Below, in pieces: positions 18,251-27,118 of a stretch of DNA of 64,000 nt. Position 1 is the first letter of the stretch. Each line of letters starts with the position of its first letter. The notes below the pieces were generated by a model, which saw only the letters and a list, made by a program, of their open reading frames with translations, was not told the origin of the DNA and did not search any database. Source of the DNA: Pseudochelatococcus contaminans (GTDB lineage: Bacteria; Pseudomonadota; Alphaproteobacteria; Rhizobiales; Beijerinckiaceae); contig NZ_JACICC010000004.1 of the NCBI RefSeq assembly GCF_014195635.1, forward strand, positions 372,001 to 436,000, in the 5' to 3' direction. Made by a program: the position numbers and the translations under genes.

Positions 18251-19588
18251 ATGGTAAAACTCAACAGCACTCAGCCAGCAAAGCCCGATTGGGCGGCTGG
18301 TGTCCGCTCCGACACCCGCGGTCCCATGCTGCTCAGCGCCGCATCCAGTTCGCTTTTCGTCTTCGGCTTTCTGGGATGGGCGACTTTCGCGCCCATCTCG
18401 GGTGCTGTCGTGGCGGAAGGCGTGGTTGCGGCTGCCGGTCAGAACCTGCGCATCCAGCACCTCGAAGGCGGTATCGTCAGCGAAATTGCCGTGCAGGAGG
18501 GCGAGCGGGTTGACGCCGGGCAGGTTCTTTTCACGCTCGACGACACCTCCGCCGCCGCCAACCGCAATCGCATCCGCGCCAAGCTGCTCTCGGCCATGAT
18601 TCGCGCCGAACGCCTCAGCGCCGAACGCGGGAGCGTGGAAACGCTGGCTTTTTCTCCGGATCTCAAGGACGCGGCAGAGAACGCCGGCATGAAATCCTAT
18701 CTTGATGAGCAGCGGCAGGAGTTCGAGATCCGCCTCGCCCGCTATCGTCAGGAGCGCCTCATCCTGGGCCAGCGCCTTCATTCGCTGGGGCGGCAGCGCG
18801 AGGGTCTTCAGGCGCAGAAAGACGCGGTGGAAGAGCAACTCCATGTCGTGCGCGACGAACGCGAACGCAAGCACGGGTTGCTCGAAAAGGGCCTGACGAA
18901 CCGCTCGGAATACACGGCGCTGCTGCGCGCAGAGGCCGAGTTGGTAGGACAGGCCGGTCGCTTCGGCGCCGACATCCTCAACGTGGACATTCAGGAAGTT
19001 GAGGCGCGCGAGCAGGTTGCCCGTCTTGAGACGCAGCGCGTTGAAACGGCCTCCGCCGATCTCAACCTTCTCCGCGTCGAAATCAGCGAATCGCAGGAGC
19101 AATTGAGCGCCGCCGAAGATATCCTGACCCGTACGGTCGTGCGCTCACCGGCAAAGGGCATCGTTGTCCGCAACAATCACAACACCATCGGCAGCGTTGT
19201 GCGGCCGGGTGAGATGATGACGGAAATCCTGCCGACCACCGACAGACCGCTGGTTCAGGCGCACATCCCCGTCAAGGATATCGACCACGTGAAGGTGGGG
19301 CAGGAAGTGCGCATGCACTTCATCGCCCTCAACGCGCGCGTGACGCCGGAAGTGACGGGCCAACTGGCCTACATCTCTGCCGACCGCCTGACGGATGAAA
19401 AGACTCAGGTGCCGTATTTCCTGGCGCGGATTGAGCCCACTCACGACCTGCCGGAAGGCATTTCGGCGGACAAGGTCTATCCGGGTATGCCCGTTCAGGC
19501 ATTCATCCAGACGGAACAGCGGACTTTCGCCACCTATGTTACCCGGCCGTTGCTGGACAGCTTCAACCGGGCTTTCAAGGAGCCGTAG
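18251..19588 (+). CDS. HlyD family type I secretion periplasmic adaptor
   Basis: A 445-residue membrane-fusion protein that bridges the PrtD-type ATPase and an outer-membrane channel. A single membrane span lies at about residues 28-50. A half-lipoyl segment (VVAEGVVAAAGQNLRIQHLEGGIVSEIAVQEGERV) follows, then a long alpha-helical hairpin (about 100-290), the second lipoyl half (TRTVVRSPAKGIVV) and a beta-barrel end. It is translated from the same transcript as the ATPase (9-bp gap). A strong bidirectional terminator follows 35 bp after the stop. Confidence 0.92.
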   Translation: MVKLNSTQPAKPDWAAGVRSDTRGPMLLSAASSSLFVFGFLGWATFAPISGAVVAEGVVAAAGQNLRIQHLEGGIVSEIAVQEGERVDAGQVLFTLDDTSAAANRNRIRAKLLSAMIRAERLSAERGSVETLAFSPDLKDAAENAGMKSYLDEQRQEFEIRLARYRQERLILGQRLHSLGRQREGLQAQKDAVEEQLHVVRDERERKHGLLEKGLTNRSEYTALLRAEAELVGQAGRFGADILNVDIQEVEAREQVARLETQRVETASADLNLLRVEISESQEQLSAAEDILTRTVVRSPAKGIVVRNNHNTIGSVVRPGEMMTEILPTTDRPLVQAHIPVKDIDHVKVGQEVRMHFIALNARVTPEVTGQLAYISADRLTDEKTQVPYFLARIEPTHDLPEGISADKVYPGMPVQAFIQTEQRTFATYVTRPLLDSFNRAFKEP

Positions 19589-19623
19589 GCTCCACACCCG
19601 CTCTGATAAAAGACCTTCGGGCC

Positions 19624-19670
19624 AAAAAACCTTCGAGCAAAGCGCACACCGCCTTGCCCGAAGGTTTTTT
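19624..19670. terminator. bidirectional Rho-independent terminator
   Basis: Arms AAAAAACCTTCGAGCAA and TTGCCCGAAGGTTTTTT (17 bp, one mismatch) flank a 13-base loop, giving a stem with an A-run before and a T-run after. It sits between the convergent adaptor gene and the ABC-F gene and can stop transcription from both sides. Confidence 0.9.
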
Positions 19671-19680
19671 TACTCCAAAG

Positions 19681-21507
19681 TCAGCCTTCCAGCTCTTCGC
19701 GCAGCATTTCCAGCCGCAGCCACTCTTCTTCCGATGCCGCGCGGTCCTGTTCGGCTCTCGCAAGCAGTGTGTTGACCTTTTCGAACTTGGCGGGTTCCCG
19801 GCTGTAAAGCTCGGGGTCGGCCAACAGATTTTGCAGTTTAGCGATATCGCGTTCCAGCGCCGCGATCCGCTCCGGCAGGGTTTCGAGCGCGTGCTTTTCC
19901 TTGTAGGAGAGCTTGCGCTTTTTCTCCGTCTCAGCCACGGCTGTTGATGTCGCTGCGGGTTTCGATTTTGCGGCGGGCCGGGTGTCGGCGGCGCGCGCGG
20001 TTACGCCCTCGCCGCGTTGGGCCAGCATGTCGGTGTAGCCGCCGGCGTATACCTGCCAATGCCCCTTCCCTTCCGAGACCACCACCGCATTGACCGTGCG
20101 GTCCAGAAAGTCACGATCATGGCTGACGAGGATGACCGTGCCGGGATAATCGGCAATCATCTCTTCCAGCAGATCGAGAGTTTCAAGGTCGAGATCGTTG
20201 GTCGGTTCGTCCAGCACCAGAAAATTCGACGGTAGGGCCAGTGCGCGCGCCAGCGTCAACCGCCCGCGCTCACCGCCAGACAGCACGGAAACAGGGGTGT
20301 TCAACTGGTCGGGCGAGAACAGAAAGTCCTTCATGTAGCTTGCGACATGCTTGACCGTTCCGCCTACGGTTACGGTATCGGTACCGCCCCCGGTGAGCGC
20401 GTCCTTGAGCGTCGTCTCGGGTGATAGCGTGGCGCGGCGCTGGTCCAGGAAGGCCATTTGCAGGTTGGCCCCAAGCTTGACGGTGCCGCTGTCCGGCACA
20501 AGATCGCCGGTGAGCATGTTGAGAAGCGTGGTTTTGCCTGCGCCATTCGGCCCTACGACGCCAATGCGATCGCTGCGCAGGATGCGGATGGAGAAGTCAT
20601 CCACGATCACGCGCTCGTCCGCACCCTCGCCGAAGCGCTTGTGCAGGTTCTTTGCTTCCACCACCAGCTTGCCCGAGGTTTCGCCTTCGGTCACCGTAAT
20701 GGTGACGGACCCCGTAGCGCGGCGGTGCTCGCGGAAAGCCTTGCGCATGTCCGACAGTTCACGCACACGGCGCATGTTGCGCTTTCGCCGTGCGGTGACG
20801 CCATAGCGCATCCAGTCATCTTCAGCCGCGATCTTGCGCGCCAGCTTGTGATGCTCGATTTCCTCCTGCTCCAGCACGGTGTCGCGCCATTCCTCGAAAG
20901 CGGCAAAACCTTTTTCGAGGCGGCGCGCAATACCGCGATCCAGCCAGACCGTGGCGCGCGACAGGTTTTCGAGGAAGCGCCGGTCATGGCTGATGAGCAC
21001 GAGCGCCGACTTCATCGAGCGGATTTCGCCTTCCAGCCACTCGATGGCCGGCAAATCAAGGTGGTTGGTCGGCTCATCCAGCAGCAGAATATCCGGCTCG
21101 GGCGCCAGCACACGGGCCAGCGCCGCGCGGCGCGCTTCACCGCCTGACAGATTTTTCGGGTTTTCCGCACCGGTGAGGCCAAGCTGTTCCAGCAGCCAGA
21201 GCGCGCGATAAGCTGCATCCCCCGGCCCCAGCCCTGCCTCGACATAGGCCAGCGTGGTGTCGAAACCGGAGAGATCCGGTTCCTGCGGCAGATAGCGGAC
21301 GGTCGCGCCCGGCTGCACGAACCGCGTGCCGCTGTCGGCATGCACATCACCGGCCGCGATCTTGAGCAGCGTCGACTTGCCGGAACCATTGCGCCCGACA
21401 AGACAAAGCCGTTCACCCTGCGACACGGAAATCTCCGCGCCGGTGAGCAGCGGCGTGCCGCCGAAGGTGAGATGAATATCCTGAAGCAGAAGAAGAGGTG
21501 GAGCCAT
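19681..21507 (-). CDS. uup: ABC-F family ATPase, Uup-like
   Basis: A 608-residue soluble protein with two fused ATP-binding cassettes and no membrane domain. Walker A motifs are GRNGSGKST and GPNGAGKTT; signatures are LSGGEARR and LSGGERGR; Walker B motifs are LLLDEPTNHLD and LVLDEPTNDLD. Between the cassettes lies the charged linker (EEWRDTVLEQEEIEHHKLARK, then RRKRNMRRVRELS). The C-terminus has a Lys/Ala-rich spacer and a coiled coil (about 540-608), the Uup hallmark. ABC-F proteins act on ribosomes; Uup is also linked to transposon excision and branched DNA. The C-terminal domain favours Uup over EttA. Confidence 0.9.
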   Translation of the reverse strand: MAPPLLLLQDIHLTFGGTPLLTGAEISVSQGERLCLVGRNGSGKSTLLKIAAGDVHADSGTRFVQPGATVRYLPQEPDLSGFDTTLAYVEAGLGPGDAAYRALWLLEQLGLTGAENPKNLSGGEARRAALARVLAPEPDILLLDEPTNHLDLPAIEWLEGEIRSMKSALVLISHDRRFLENLSRATVWLDRGIARRLEKGFAAFEEWRDTVLEQEEIEHHKLARKIAAEDDWMRYGVTARRKRNMRRVRELSDMRKAFREHRRATGSVTITVTEGETSGKLVVEAKNLHKRFGEGADERVIVDDFSIRILRSDRIGVVGPNGAGKTTLLNMLTGDLVPDSGTVKLGANLQMAFLDQRRATLSPETTLKDALTGGGTDTVTVGGTVKHVASYMKDFLFSPDQLNTPVSVLSGGERGRLTLARALALPSNFLVLDEPTNDLDLETLDLLEEMIADYPGTVILVSHDRDFLDRTVNAVVVSEGKGHWQVYAGGYTDMLAQRGEGVTARAADTRPAAKSKPAATSTAVAETEKKRKLSYKEKHALETLPERIAALERDIAKLQNLLADPELYSREPAKFEKVNTLLARAEQDRAASEEEWLRLEMLREELEG

Positions 21508-21630
21508 GTCGTCTCAATAACCGGGATCGGCGGGATATGCCAGAGCAGTTTGCGTTCGAATCGGCCCCTCTGGCGGAGGGCAAATCACGGCAAAACAGGA
21601 GGTGCGAAACACGCGCCGCGAACTATGCCA

Positions 21631-22272
21631 TCATCGATAATTGTCGCAGCGCAGGCTGGAGGCCACCGCACGCGTAGTGTCGCGCAAGCTCGGCATCGGC
21701 ACCATGACGCGGTAAACCGCCAGCCCATGCTGAACCTCGACGCCATGGCGGGCAGGCACGATGAAGCGGACATCGCGCGCCTCGTCGAGCGGCACGTCGA
21801 GGGCCTGCTCCGGCGTCAGCACCAGCAGGGACAGTTGCCCCGCCTGCGCCACCTCATCCGTGACGGCATACAGCACGCTGCCATCCGGTGCATGCAGTGA
21901 AAGACCGCTGAAACCATCTGGAACCTGAGCGCGGACATGCTGCGCCCCTTTCGCAAGATCGAAGCGGCAAACCATCGTGATAAACGCCGGATCGGGCCAC
22001 GGCGGGTTGAAAATGCCCTGACCGGGCTCCACCGGCAGGGGCGCGCGCGCCGCCGCCTCACTGGTCAGCCGGGCCACGGCGTCACGCGTGCCGGCATAGG
22101 GAATGGCGAACACCGCCACGATATGCACCAACGCCCCCAGCACCAGACCGAAGAGAATGGCAAAGACGAACGCCCCCGAAAAACGGGCCAGCATCTGCCA
22201 CGGCCAGCGCCGCGCAGGCTGCCTGCGCAAGCCAAGGGCACTGTCTATCCGAAGAGCGCGCGTTTCCTTCAT
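21631..22272 (-). CDS. DUF1254 domain protein, membrane-anchored
   Basis: A 213-residue protein with a cytoplasmic N-terminus, one membrane span (about residues 30-52) and a periplasmic domain. The domain carries the DUF1254-type FNPPWPDPAFITMVCRFDL and an APDGSVLYAVTDE segment. The ATG at 22272 overlaps the stop of the upstream DUF1214 gene by four bases (ATGA), so the two are co-translated. Function unknown. The partner domains are often found fused in one protein elsewhere, so these may be two halves of one periplasmic complex acting near the upstream PBP1A. Confidence 0.8.
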   Translation of the reverse strand: MKETRALRIDSALGLRRQPARRWPWQMLARFSGAFVFAILFGLVLGALVHIVAVFAIPYAGTRDAVARLTSEAAARAPLPVEPGQGIFNPPWPDPAFITMVCRFDLAKGAQHVRAQVPDGFSGLSLHAPDGSVLYAVTDEVAQAGQLSLLVLTPEQALDVPLDEARDVRFIVPARHGVEVQHGLAVYRVMVPMPSLRDTTRAVASSLRCDNYR

Positions 22273-22916
22273 GGGCAAGCCAGCCTGTCGATCCGCAGCA
22301 GGCCGCCGTCCTCAATCACGCCTGTCATCGCCGATACCGACGTACCGTAAAGACGCAGGATCAGCCGGAACCCGCCTTGTCCGGGCAGCATCAGCCAGTT
22401 TCCCGGCTGCACATCGCGCGCCAGCGCAATGTCGATGGCCCCATCGGGTGTGCGGAGGATTTCGTGCGATGTGAACCCGTTGCGCCCGGTGGCGTTGGAG
22501 GGCATGTCGCCCGCGTCGTCGAAAACGGTCAACGTCCACGCCCGGGAGACGGGAACACCGCCCCTCACCGCATATGTACAGGCGCTATCGAACGCGCGTC
22601 CTTCGCTATCCTCGACGGCGTGAAAGGCCAGCCCCTCGCCTGCGCCGAGCGGCAACGCGCCCTCGCGAGCCACGACCGCCCGCGCGTATGGATCGACCGC
22701 GGCAGAGCCAATCTCCGGCCACGCCTGCCAAGGCCCCACACGCGCCTGCCCGAATGGCGGCTCGCCCATCGTCATGTAGTAAGCCGACCCCAGCCCCGTG
22801 ACGGCGGCCACGGCAAGCGCGACGAGAATGAGAAAAACGGTACGCACGGAATCAGCACGCAAACCCAAGGGAACAACGAAGAATCGCGTTATCGCCCAGG
22901 CCTTGCCGCCATGCAA
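22269..22916 (-). CDS. DUF1214 domain protein, membrane-anchored
   Basis: A 215-residue protein with one N-terminal membrane span (about residues 24-44) and a periplasmic DUF1214 domain. It shows the family's WTLTVFDDAGDMPSNATGRNGFTSHEILRTPDGAIDI pattern and a LRLYGTSV segment near the end. The start is uncertain: TTG at 22916 is used here, with further TTG/GTG codons just before the span. It begins 24 bp after the PBP1A stop and overlaps the DUF1254 gene, forming a PBP1A-DUF1214-DUF1254 operon. Function unknown. Confidence 0.8.
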   Translation of the reverse strand: MHGGKAWAITRFFVVPLGLRADSVRTVFLILVALAVAAVTGLGSAYYMTMGEPPFGQARVGPWQAWPEIGSAAVDPYARAVVAREGALPLGAGEGLAFHAVEDSEGRAFDSACTYAVRGGVPVSRAWTLTVFDDAGDMPSNATGRNGFTSHEILRTPDGAIDIALARDVQPGNWLMLPGQGGFRLILRLYGTSVSAMTGVIEDGGLLRIDRLACP

Positions 22917-22940
22917 GCGCCGCGGCGGCGCTGGCGGACA

Positions 22941-25262
22941 TCATGGCGGGTTAGGCGCCTGGGCCGGCACGTTTCGCGCCGCCAGTCGCTGCGGCGAATC
23001 CTGTGACGTGTCGTCTTTTGCTGTCTTGTCCTGCGATACTCCTGACGGAACCTCCCCGCCCGCGCCGGCTGTCGTCGGTTGGCTACCGGAACTCTCGGCC
23101 TCGCGAAACAACGCATCGAGCCCTTGCAGCAACTCCCAGGACTGGCGGGACAGATTGGCCGCATCGACATTCTCGCCCGCCTCCGCAGGCGCGGCGGCGA
23201 TAGCCTCGGCTCCCGGCGTCACACCCGGCATGGGGCGAATGGTCTGGCCGGCATGGGCTGGCAGCATCATCGCCTTCCAGATCTGCGCCGGCAGCGTGCC
23301 GCCGGTCATGCGGTTGGCTGGCTTGTAATCGTCGTTCCCAAGCCAGACCGACGCCACCAGATTGCCGGTGTAGCCGACGAACCAGGCATCGCGATAGGCG
23401 TTCGTCGTCCCCGTCTTGCCCGCCACCGGGACACCATCAATGCGCGCGCGCCGACCCGTGCCCGCTTCCACGACCTTGATCATCATGCGGTTCATGCCTT
23501 CCGCCACTTCAGGGGGCAGAATGCGTTCCGGCGTGGGGGCATCCTTGCTGCGGCTCCAGATGATGTCGCCATGGCCATTGCTGATCTCGATGGCAGCATA
23601 GGGCTTGGCGCGATATCCGCCATTGGAGAACGCAGCAAAGCCCGCTGCCATATCCAGAACGCGCACACCCTCCGCGCCGATGGGCAGCGGCGCGGTGTTG
23701 CGCAATTCCGTGGTGATGCCCATGAGGTGGCTCATCTCGATGACGCGTTCCAGCCCCTTGCGCGCATTGCCGTGGCCCATCATCAGGGTCAGCCGTACCG
23801 GCGTTGTGTTGACCGAGCGTTGCAGGGCGGTGGTGAGCGTCATTCGTCCGGCGAAGCTGCGCCCGTAGTTATTGGGGCACCAGTTGCCGATGCACGTCGG
23901 GCCGTCGACGATCATGCTGTCCTCTTTCACCAGACCGTCAGTCATGGCGGCAGCGAAAACGAACGGCTTGAACGACGACCCCGGCTGGCGCAGCGATCCG
24001 GTAGCGCGGTTGAACTGGCTCTCGCCATAATCGCGCCCGCCGACCATCGCACGCGCCGCCCCGTCCGGGCTGAGAACGGCGATGGCGCCCTGCTTCACGC
24101 CCCAGCGCTTGCCTTCCTGCAACAATCCTTCTTCCAGCGCGGTGTCGGCCATGTGCTGGATGGAGAGGTCAAGCGGCGTGCGCACCACGAGCACCCGCTC
24201 ACCGTGCAGTGCTCCCTCGCCAGCCATGGCGCGAATCTCGTCGAACGCCCAGTCCAGATAATAATCCGGGCTGGCGTCGCGGCCTCGATCCATCGGCGTC
24301 GCAGGGTTGCGCCGGGCGATTTCGGCCTGCCCCTCGCTGATGAAACCAGCCTTGACCATGGTGCCCAGCACGTCGGACGCACGGCTGCGCGCCGTCGGCA
24401 AGTTGACATGCGGCGCGTATTTGGAGGGAGCCTTGAACAACCCGGCCAGCATCGCCGCCTCAGGCAAGGTGACATCGCGCACCGACTTGCCGAAGTAGAA
24501 CTCCGCCGCAGCCGCCGCACCAAAAGTGCCGCCGCCCATATAGGCGCGGTCGAGATAAAGCTTGAGGATCTCGTTCTTGGTGAGGCGCGATTCGAGCCAC
24601 AGCGACAGGAACGCCTCGTTGATCTTGCGCTGGATCGACCGCTCATTGGTCAGGAACAGATTCTTCGCCAACTGCTGGGTGATGGACGATCCGCCCTGCA
24701 CCACGCCATCAGCGCGGGCATTAGCCGACAGCGCTCGGAGCGTACCCACCAGGTCGATCCCGAAATGCTGATAGAATCGCCGGTCCTCGGTTGCCAGCAC
24801 GGCCTTGACAAGAACCTCCGGAAACTCGCTCAACTCCAGCGAGTCGTCATGCAAAATACCCCGCCGGCCGATCTCCGTGCCATAGCGGTCGAGGAAGGTG
24901 ACGGCGAACTCGGGCTTCTTCAGCCAGTCTTCAGTGGTTTCGCGGAACGCGGGCTGCGACAGCGCAAGCAGCAGCATGCCGCCCGCCACCGACAAGGTAG
25001 CGCCCTCGCTGGCGATTTCCACCGCCACGCGGCGCATGCCCGTCACGGCCAGCCGGTCTGTCTGCGCGGATATCCGCCGCCAGACTTCGCCAAGCGCCGA
25101 ACCTGCGTTATAGAGAGAGGCGTCAATCCACGAGTCTGCGACAAGCGCAGCGCGCTTCAGACGCGTAAGAAAAGGCACCTTACGATAATTAAACACCGCA
25201 ATCGCCCCATGAGCGAGCCTGAAGATTGTCTCAGTGGTAAAATACCTTCCGCGCCGCCGCAA
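22941..25262 (-). CDS. penicillin-binding protein 1A (bifunctional transglycosylase/transpeptidase)
   Basis: Peptidoglycan synthase anchored in the inner membrane, 773 residues. One membrane span lies at about 88-104. The GT51 glycosyltransferase domain has the catalytic Glu159 in ATEDRRFYQHFGID and GGSSITQQLAKN. The transpeptidase domain has SSFK (429-432), an SVN motif (about 483) and KTG (616-618). The C-terminal tail is Pro/Ala/Ser-rich. The start is a TTG at 25262 with GGTGG about 9 bases upstream; no in-frame ATG occurs before the domain. The downstream DUF1214 and DUF1254 genes appear co-transcribed. Confidence 0.93.
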   Translation of the reverse strand: MRRRGRYFTTETIFRLAHGAIAVFNYRKVPFLTRLKRAALVADSWIDASLYNAGSALGEVWRRISAQTDRLAVTGMRRVAVEIASEGATLSVAGGMLLLALSQPAFRETTEDWLKKPEFAVTFLDRYGTEIGRRGILHDDSLELSEFPEVLVKAVLATEDRRFYQHFGIDLVGTLRALSANARADGVVQGGSSITQQLAKNLFLTNERSIQRKINEAFLSLWLESRLTKNEILKLYLDRAYMGGGTFGAAAAAEFYFGKSVRDVTLPEAAMLAGLFKAPSKYAPHVNLPTARSRASDVLGTMVKAGFISEGQAEIARRNPATPMDRGRDASPDYYLDWAFDEIRAMAGEGALHGERVLVVRTPLDLSIQHMADTALEEGLLQEGKRWGVKQGAIAVLSPDGAARAMVGGRDYGESQFNRATGSLRQPGSSFKPFVFAAAMTDGLVKEDSMIVDGPTCIGNWCPNNYGRSFAGRMTLTTALQRSVNTTPVRLTLMMGHGNARKGLERVIEMSHLMGITTELRNTAPLPIGAEGVRVLDMAAGFAAFSNGGYRAKPYAAIEISNGHGDIIWSRSKDAPTPERILPPEVAEGMNRMMIKVVEAGTGRRARIDGVPVAGKTGTTNAYRDAWFVGYTGNLVASVWLGNDDYKPANRMTGGTLPAQIWKAMMLPAHAGQTIRPMPGVTPGAEAIAAAPAEAGENVDAANLSRQSWELLQGLDALFREAESSGSQPTTAGAGGEVPSGVSQDKTAKDDTSQDSPQRLAARNVPAQAPNPP

Positions 25263-25407
25263 TCGCGTCCACCGCGCTAAACGTGGTCATGCTTAACCGG
25301 GACTTCAATTCGCGGAAGAATGTGGCGGTAACCTCACACATTGGCCACCATATTGTGTGAAAATGCACATGAATGTGACGCAGGATAATACCTGTTGGAG
25401 AATTATT

Positions 25408-25935
25408 TTGACGGATTCGGGATTACCGTTCTGGAAGACAAGAAAACTGCATGAAATGTCCGAACGGGAATGGGAATCCCTGTGCGACGGCTGTGGACGG
25501 TGCTGTCTAGTCAAACTGGAAGACGAAGACACAGGCCGCATTTACGCAACAGATGTCACCTGCAGACTGCTGGACGCCGGCACGTGCCGCTGCATCAACT
25601 ATCCGCGCCGGCAGGAAATCGTTCCCGATTGTATTCGGTTGACGCCGGACGAAGTCGCCCGCATCCCCTGGCTGCCGCCGACATGCGGTTATCGACTGGT
25701 TCGGGAGGGGATGGATTTGCCCTGGTGGCATCCGCTGGTGTCGGGCGATCCGGAAACCGTCCACACGGCGGGCGTGTCGGTGCGCGGGCGGGTCTCGGCC
25801 AGCGAAGACGATATCGACGTTGACGATCTGCAGGAGCGCATCGTCGCATGGCCGACGCTGACGCCCGAAGAGGAAGCAGCAGAAGCCGCCACCGACCGCA
25901 AGCGCAGACGTGAGCGACGCGGCCGGAACGGTTGA
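25408..25935 (+). CDS. UPF0260 (YcgN family) cysteine-cluster protein
   Basis: A 175-residue cytoplasmic protein with the family's N-terminal [26 protein letters not shown]. Further cysteines in [18 protein letters not shown] and CIRL form a predicted metal- or Fe-S-binding cluster. Function unknown. The TTG at 25408 has GGAGA 6 bases upstream and gives the family's usual beginning. GTG or ATG codons from 25357 would add up to 17 atypical residues. It is divergent from PBP1A and converges with the VOC gene. Confidence 0.87.
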   Translation: MTDSGLPFWKTRKLHEMSEREWESLCDGCGRCCLVKLEDEDTGRIYATDVTCRLLDAGTCRCINYPRRQEIVPDCIRLTPDEVARIPWLPPTCGYRLVREGMDLPWWHPLVSGDPETVHTAGVSVRGRVSASEDDIDVDDLQERIVAWPTLTPEEEAAEAATDRKRRRERRGRNG

Positions 25936-25956
25936 TGCCAACCGGCCGCGCGCCTC

Positions 25957-26490
25957 TTAGGTTGTCGCCAGCAGATCACGCAGATCCAGCCTTTGTGTCG
26001 TCATGGCGAGATTGCCATTGCGATCGCGCGGCCATTCCTCCGGCGGGCGATCCCAATAAAGTTCGACGCCGTTCTGGTCCGGGTCTCGCAGATAAAGCGC
26101 TTCACTGACACCGTGGTCGCTGGCACCATCAAGCTCCACACCTGCCGCCAGCAGCCGGCGCAGGGCATCCGCCAACGCGGCGCGGGTGGGATAGAGTATC
26201 GCCAGGTGGTATAGCCCCGTCGAGCCCGGCGCGGGCGGCTTGCCGCCGGCGCTCTCCCACGTATTCAGCCCGATGTGATGGTGATAGCCACCCGCCGAGA
26301 TGAATGCGGCCTGGCGGCCATACCGCTGCGTCACCTCGAACCCGAGAACGCCGCAATAGAACGCCAGCGCCCTGTCGAGATCGGCGACCTTGAGGTGAAC
26401 GTGGCCGATGCGCACGCCTGCGTCGATGGGGCGCGGCGTCTGCCCGTCAGGGGTGTTGACGTTTGTATTCACAGCGCCCTCCCCGATCAT
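25957..26490 (-). CDS. VOC (glyoxalase/dioxygenase-fold) family protein
   Basis: A 177-residue protein with vicinal-oxygen-chelate repeats: IGHVHLKVADLDRALAFYCGVLGFEV, then GGYHHHIGLNTWES with metal-ligand-like His residues, and AILYPTRAALADALRRLLAAG and YLRDPDQNGVELYWDRP in the second half. It is related to CatE-type catechol 2,3-dioxygenases, but substrate is unknown. The ATG at 26490 overlaps the DoxX stop (ATGA). A longer frame to 26937 merely reads through doxX in another frame. The doxX-VOC pair is divergent from a LysR regulator that probably controls it. Confidence 0.88.
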   Translation of the reverse strand: MIGEGAVNTNVNTPDGQTPRPIDAGVRIGHVHLKVADLDRALAFYCGVLGFEVTQRYGRQAAFISAGGYHHHIGLNTWESAGGKPPAPGSTGLYHLAILYPTRAALADALRRLLAAGVELDGASDHGVSEALYLRDPDQNGVELYWDRPPEEWPRDRNGNLAMTTQRLDLRDLLATT

Positions 26491-26882
26491 GCGCGCTTGC
26501 CGTCGAGGCTCCAGGCGCCCGGACCGGCAAACACGATGTAGAGGAACACGAAGGAAAACAGCGCCGCCAGCTCGCCGCCGTTCGTCAACGGATAGAAACC
26601 GCGCGGCAGGTGAAACTGGAAGTAGGCAACGGCGGTGAGACCGGAAAGGATGAATGCGGCAGGACGCGTGAACAGCCCCAGAATCAGCAGGATGCTGCCA
26701 ACCGTTTCGATGATGCCGCCAATGCCAAGCTGAGAGAACAGCGGCACATTGGCAAGCGACTCGACGTAAGGAAACTGGATCAGTTTGGAAAGCCCGTGCT
26801 GCAGCAGGAACAGGCCGGATGCGATCCGCAGAATAGACAAAACCTGCGGCTGGAAGGAATTCAGTTTGGCGGCGATAGACAT
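26487..26882 (-). CDS. DoxX family membrane protein
   Basis: A 131-residue protein with four hydrophobic spans. The DoxX signatures are LRIASGLFLLQHGLSKL, then GIIETVGSILLILGLFTRPAAF and GELAALFSFVFLYIVFAGPGAWSLD. DoxX proteins are inner-membrane proteins linked to quinone or thiol redox. The ATG at 26882 has GGAGAA 7 bases upstream; a longer frame to 27026 lacks support. It is translationally coupled to the VOC gene. Confidence 0.88.
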   Translation of the reverse strand: MSIAAKLNSFQPQVLSILRIASGLFLLQHGLSKLIQFPYVESLANVPLFSQLGIGGIIETVGSILLILGLFTRPAAFILSGLTAVAYFQFHLPRGFYPLTNGGELAALFSFVFLYIVFAGPGAWSLDGKRA

Positions 26883-27118
26883 CGGCAATTCTCCAGGAAC
26901 AACAATCGTTAGAGATAAGCGGGTAAGGGCTAACCACCTGAATTTGTGCGGCTTCCGGTTGAGCAGATCAGCCTGCTCGACAGCAATGCACCGGATGGTC
27001 GTGGCCCCGCCCGCTGGAACTGCCATGCACTATGATTGAAATTCGGGATGACAATAATCCGGTATTTATGCATATTATTTATAACTGATAGTGTGAAATT
27101 AGCGTCCGGAGCGTCCAC

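Noticed and set aside
16928-19102. 724-codon open frame on the minus strand
   Set aside because: It runs antisense through the secretion ATPase and adaptor genes, whose motifs are clear. Its translation shows no family features.
23079-25280. 733-codon open frame on the plus strand
   Set aside because: It is antisense to the PBP1A gene, which has all catalytic motifs. The frame is a GC-rich shadow with Arg/Gly/His-rich translation and no domain.
26491-26937. apparent N-terminal extension of the VOC protein
   Set aside because: The extension reads through doxX in another frame; the ATGA overlap start at 26490 explains the gene.
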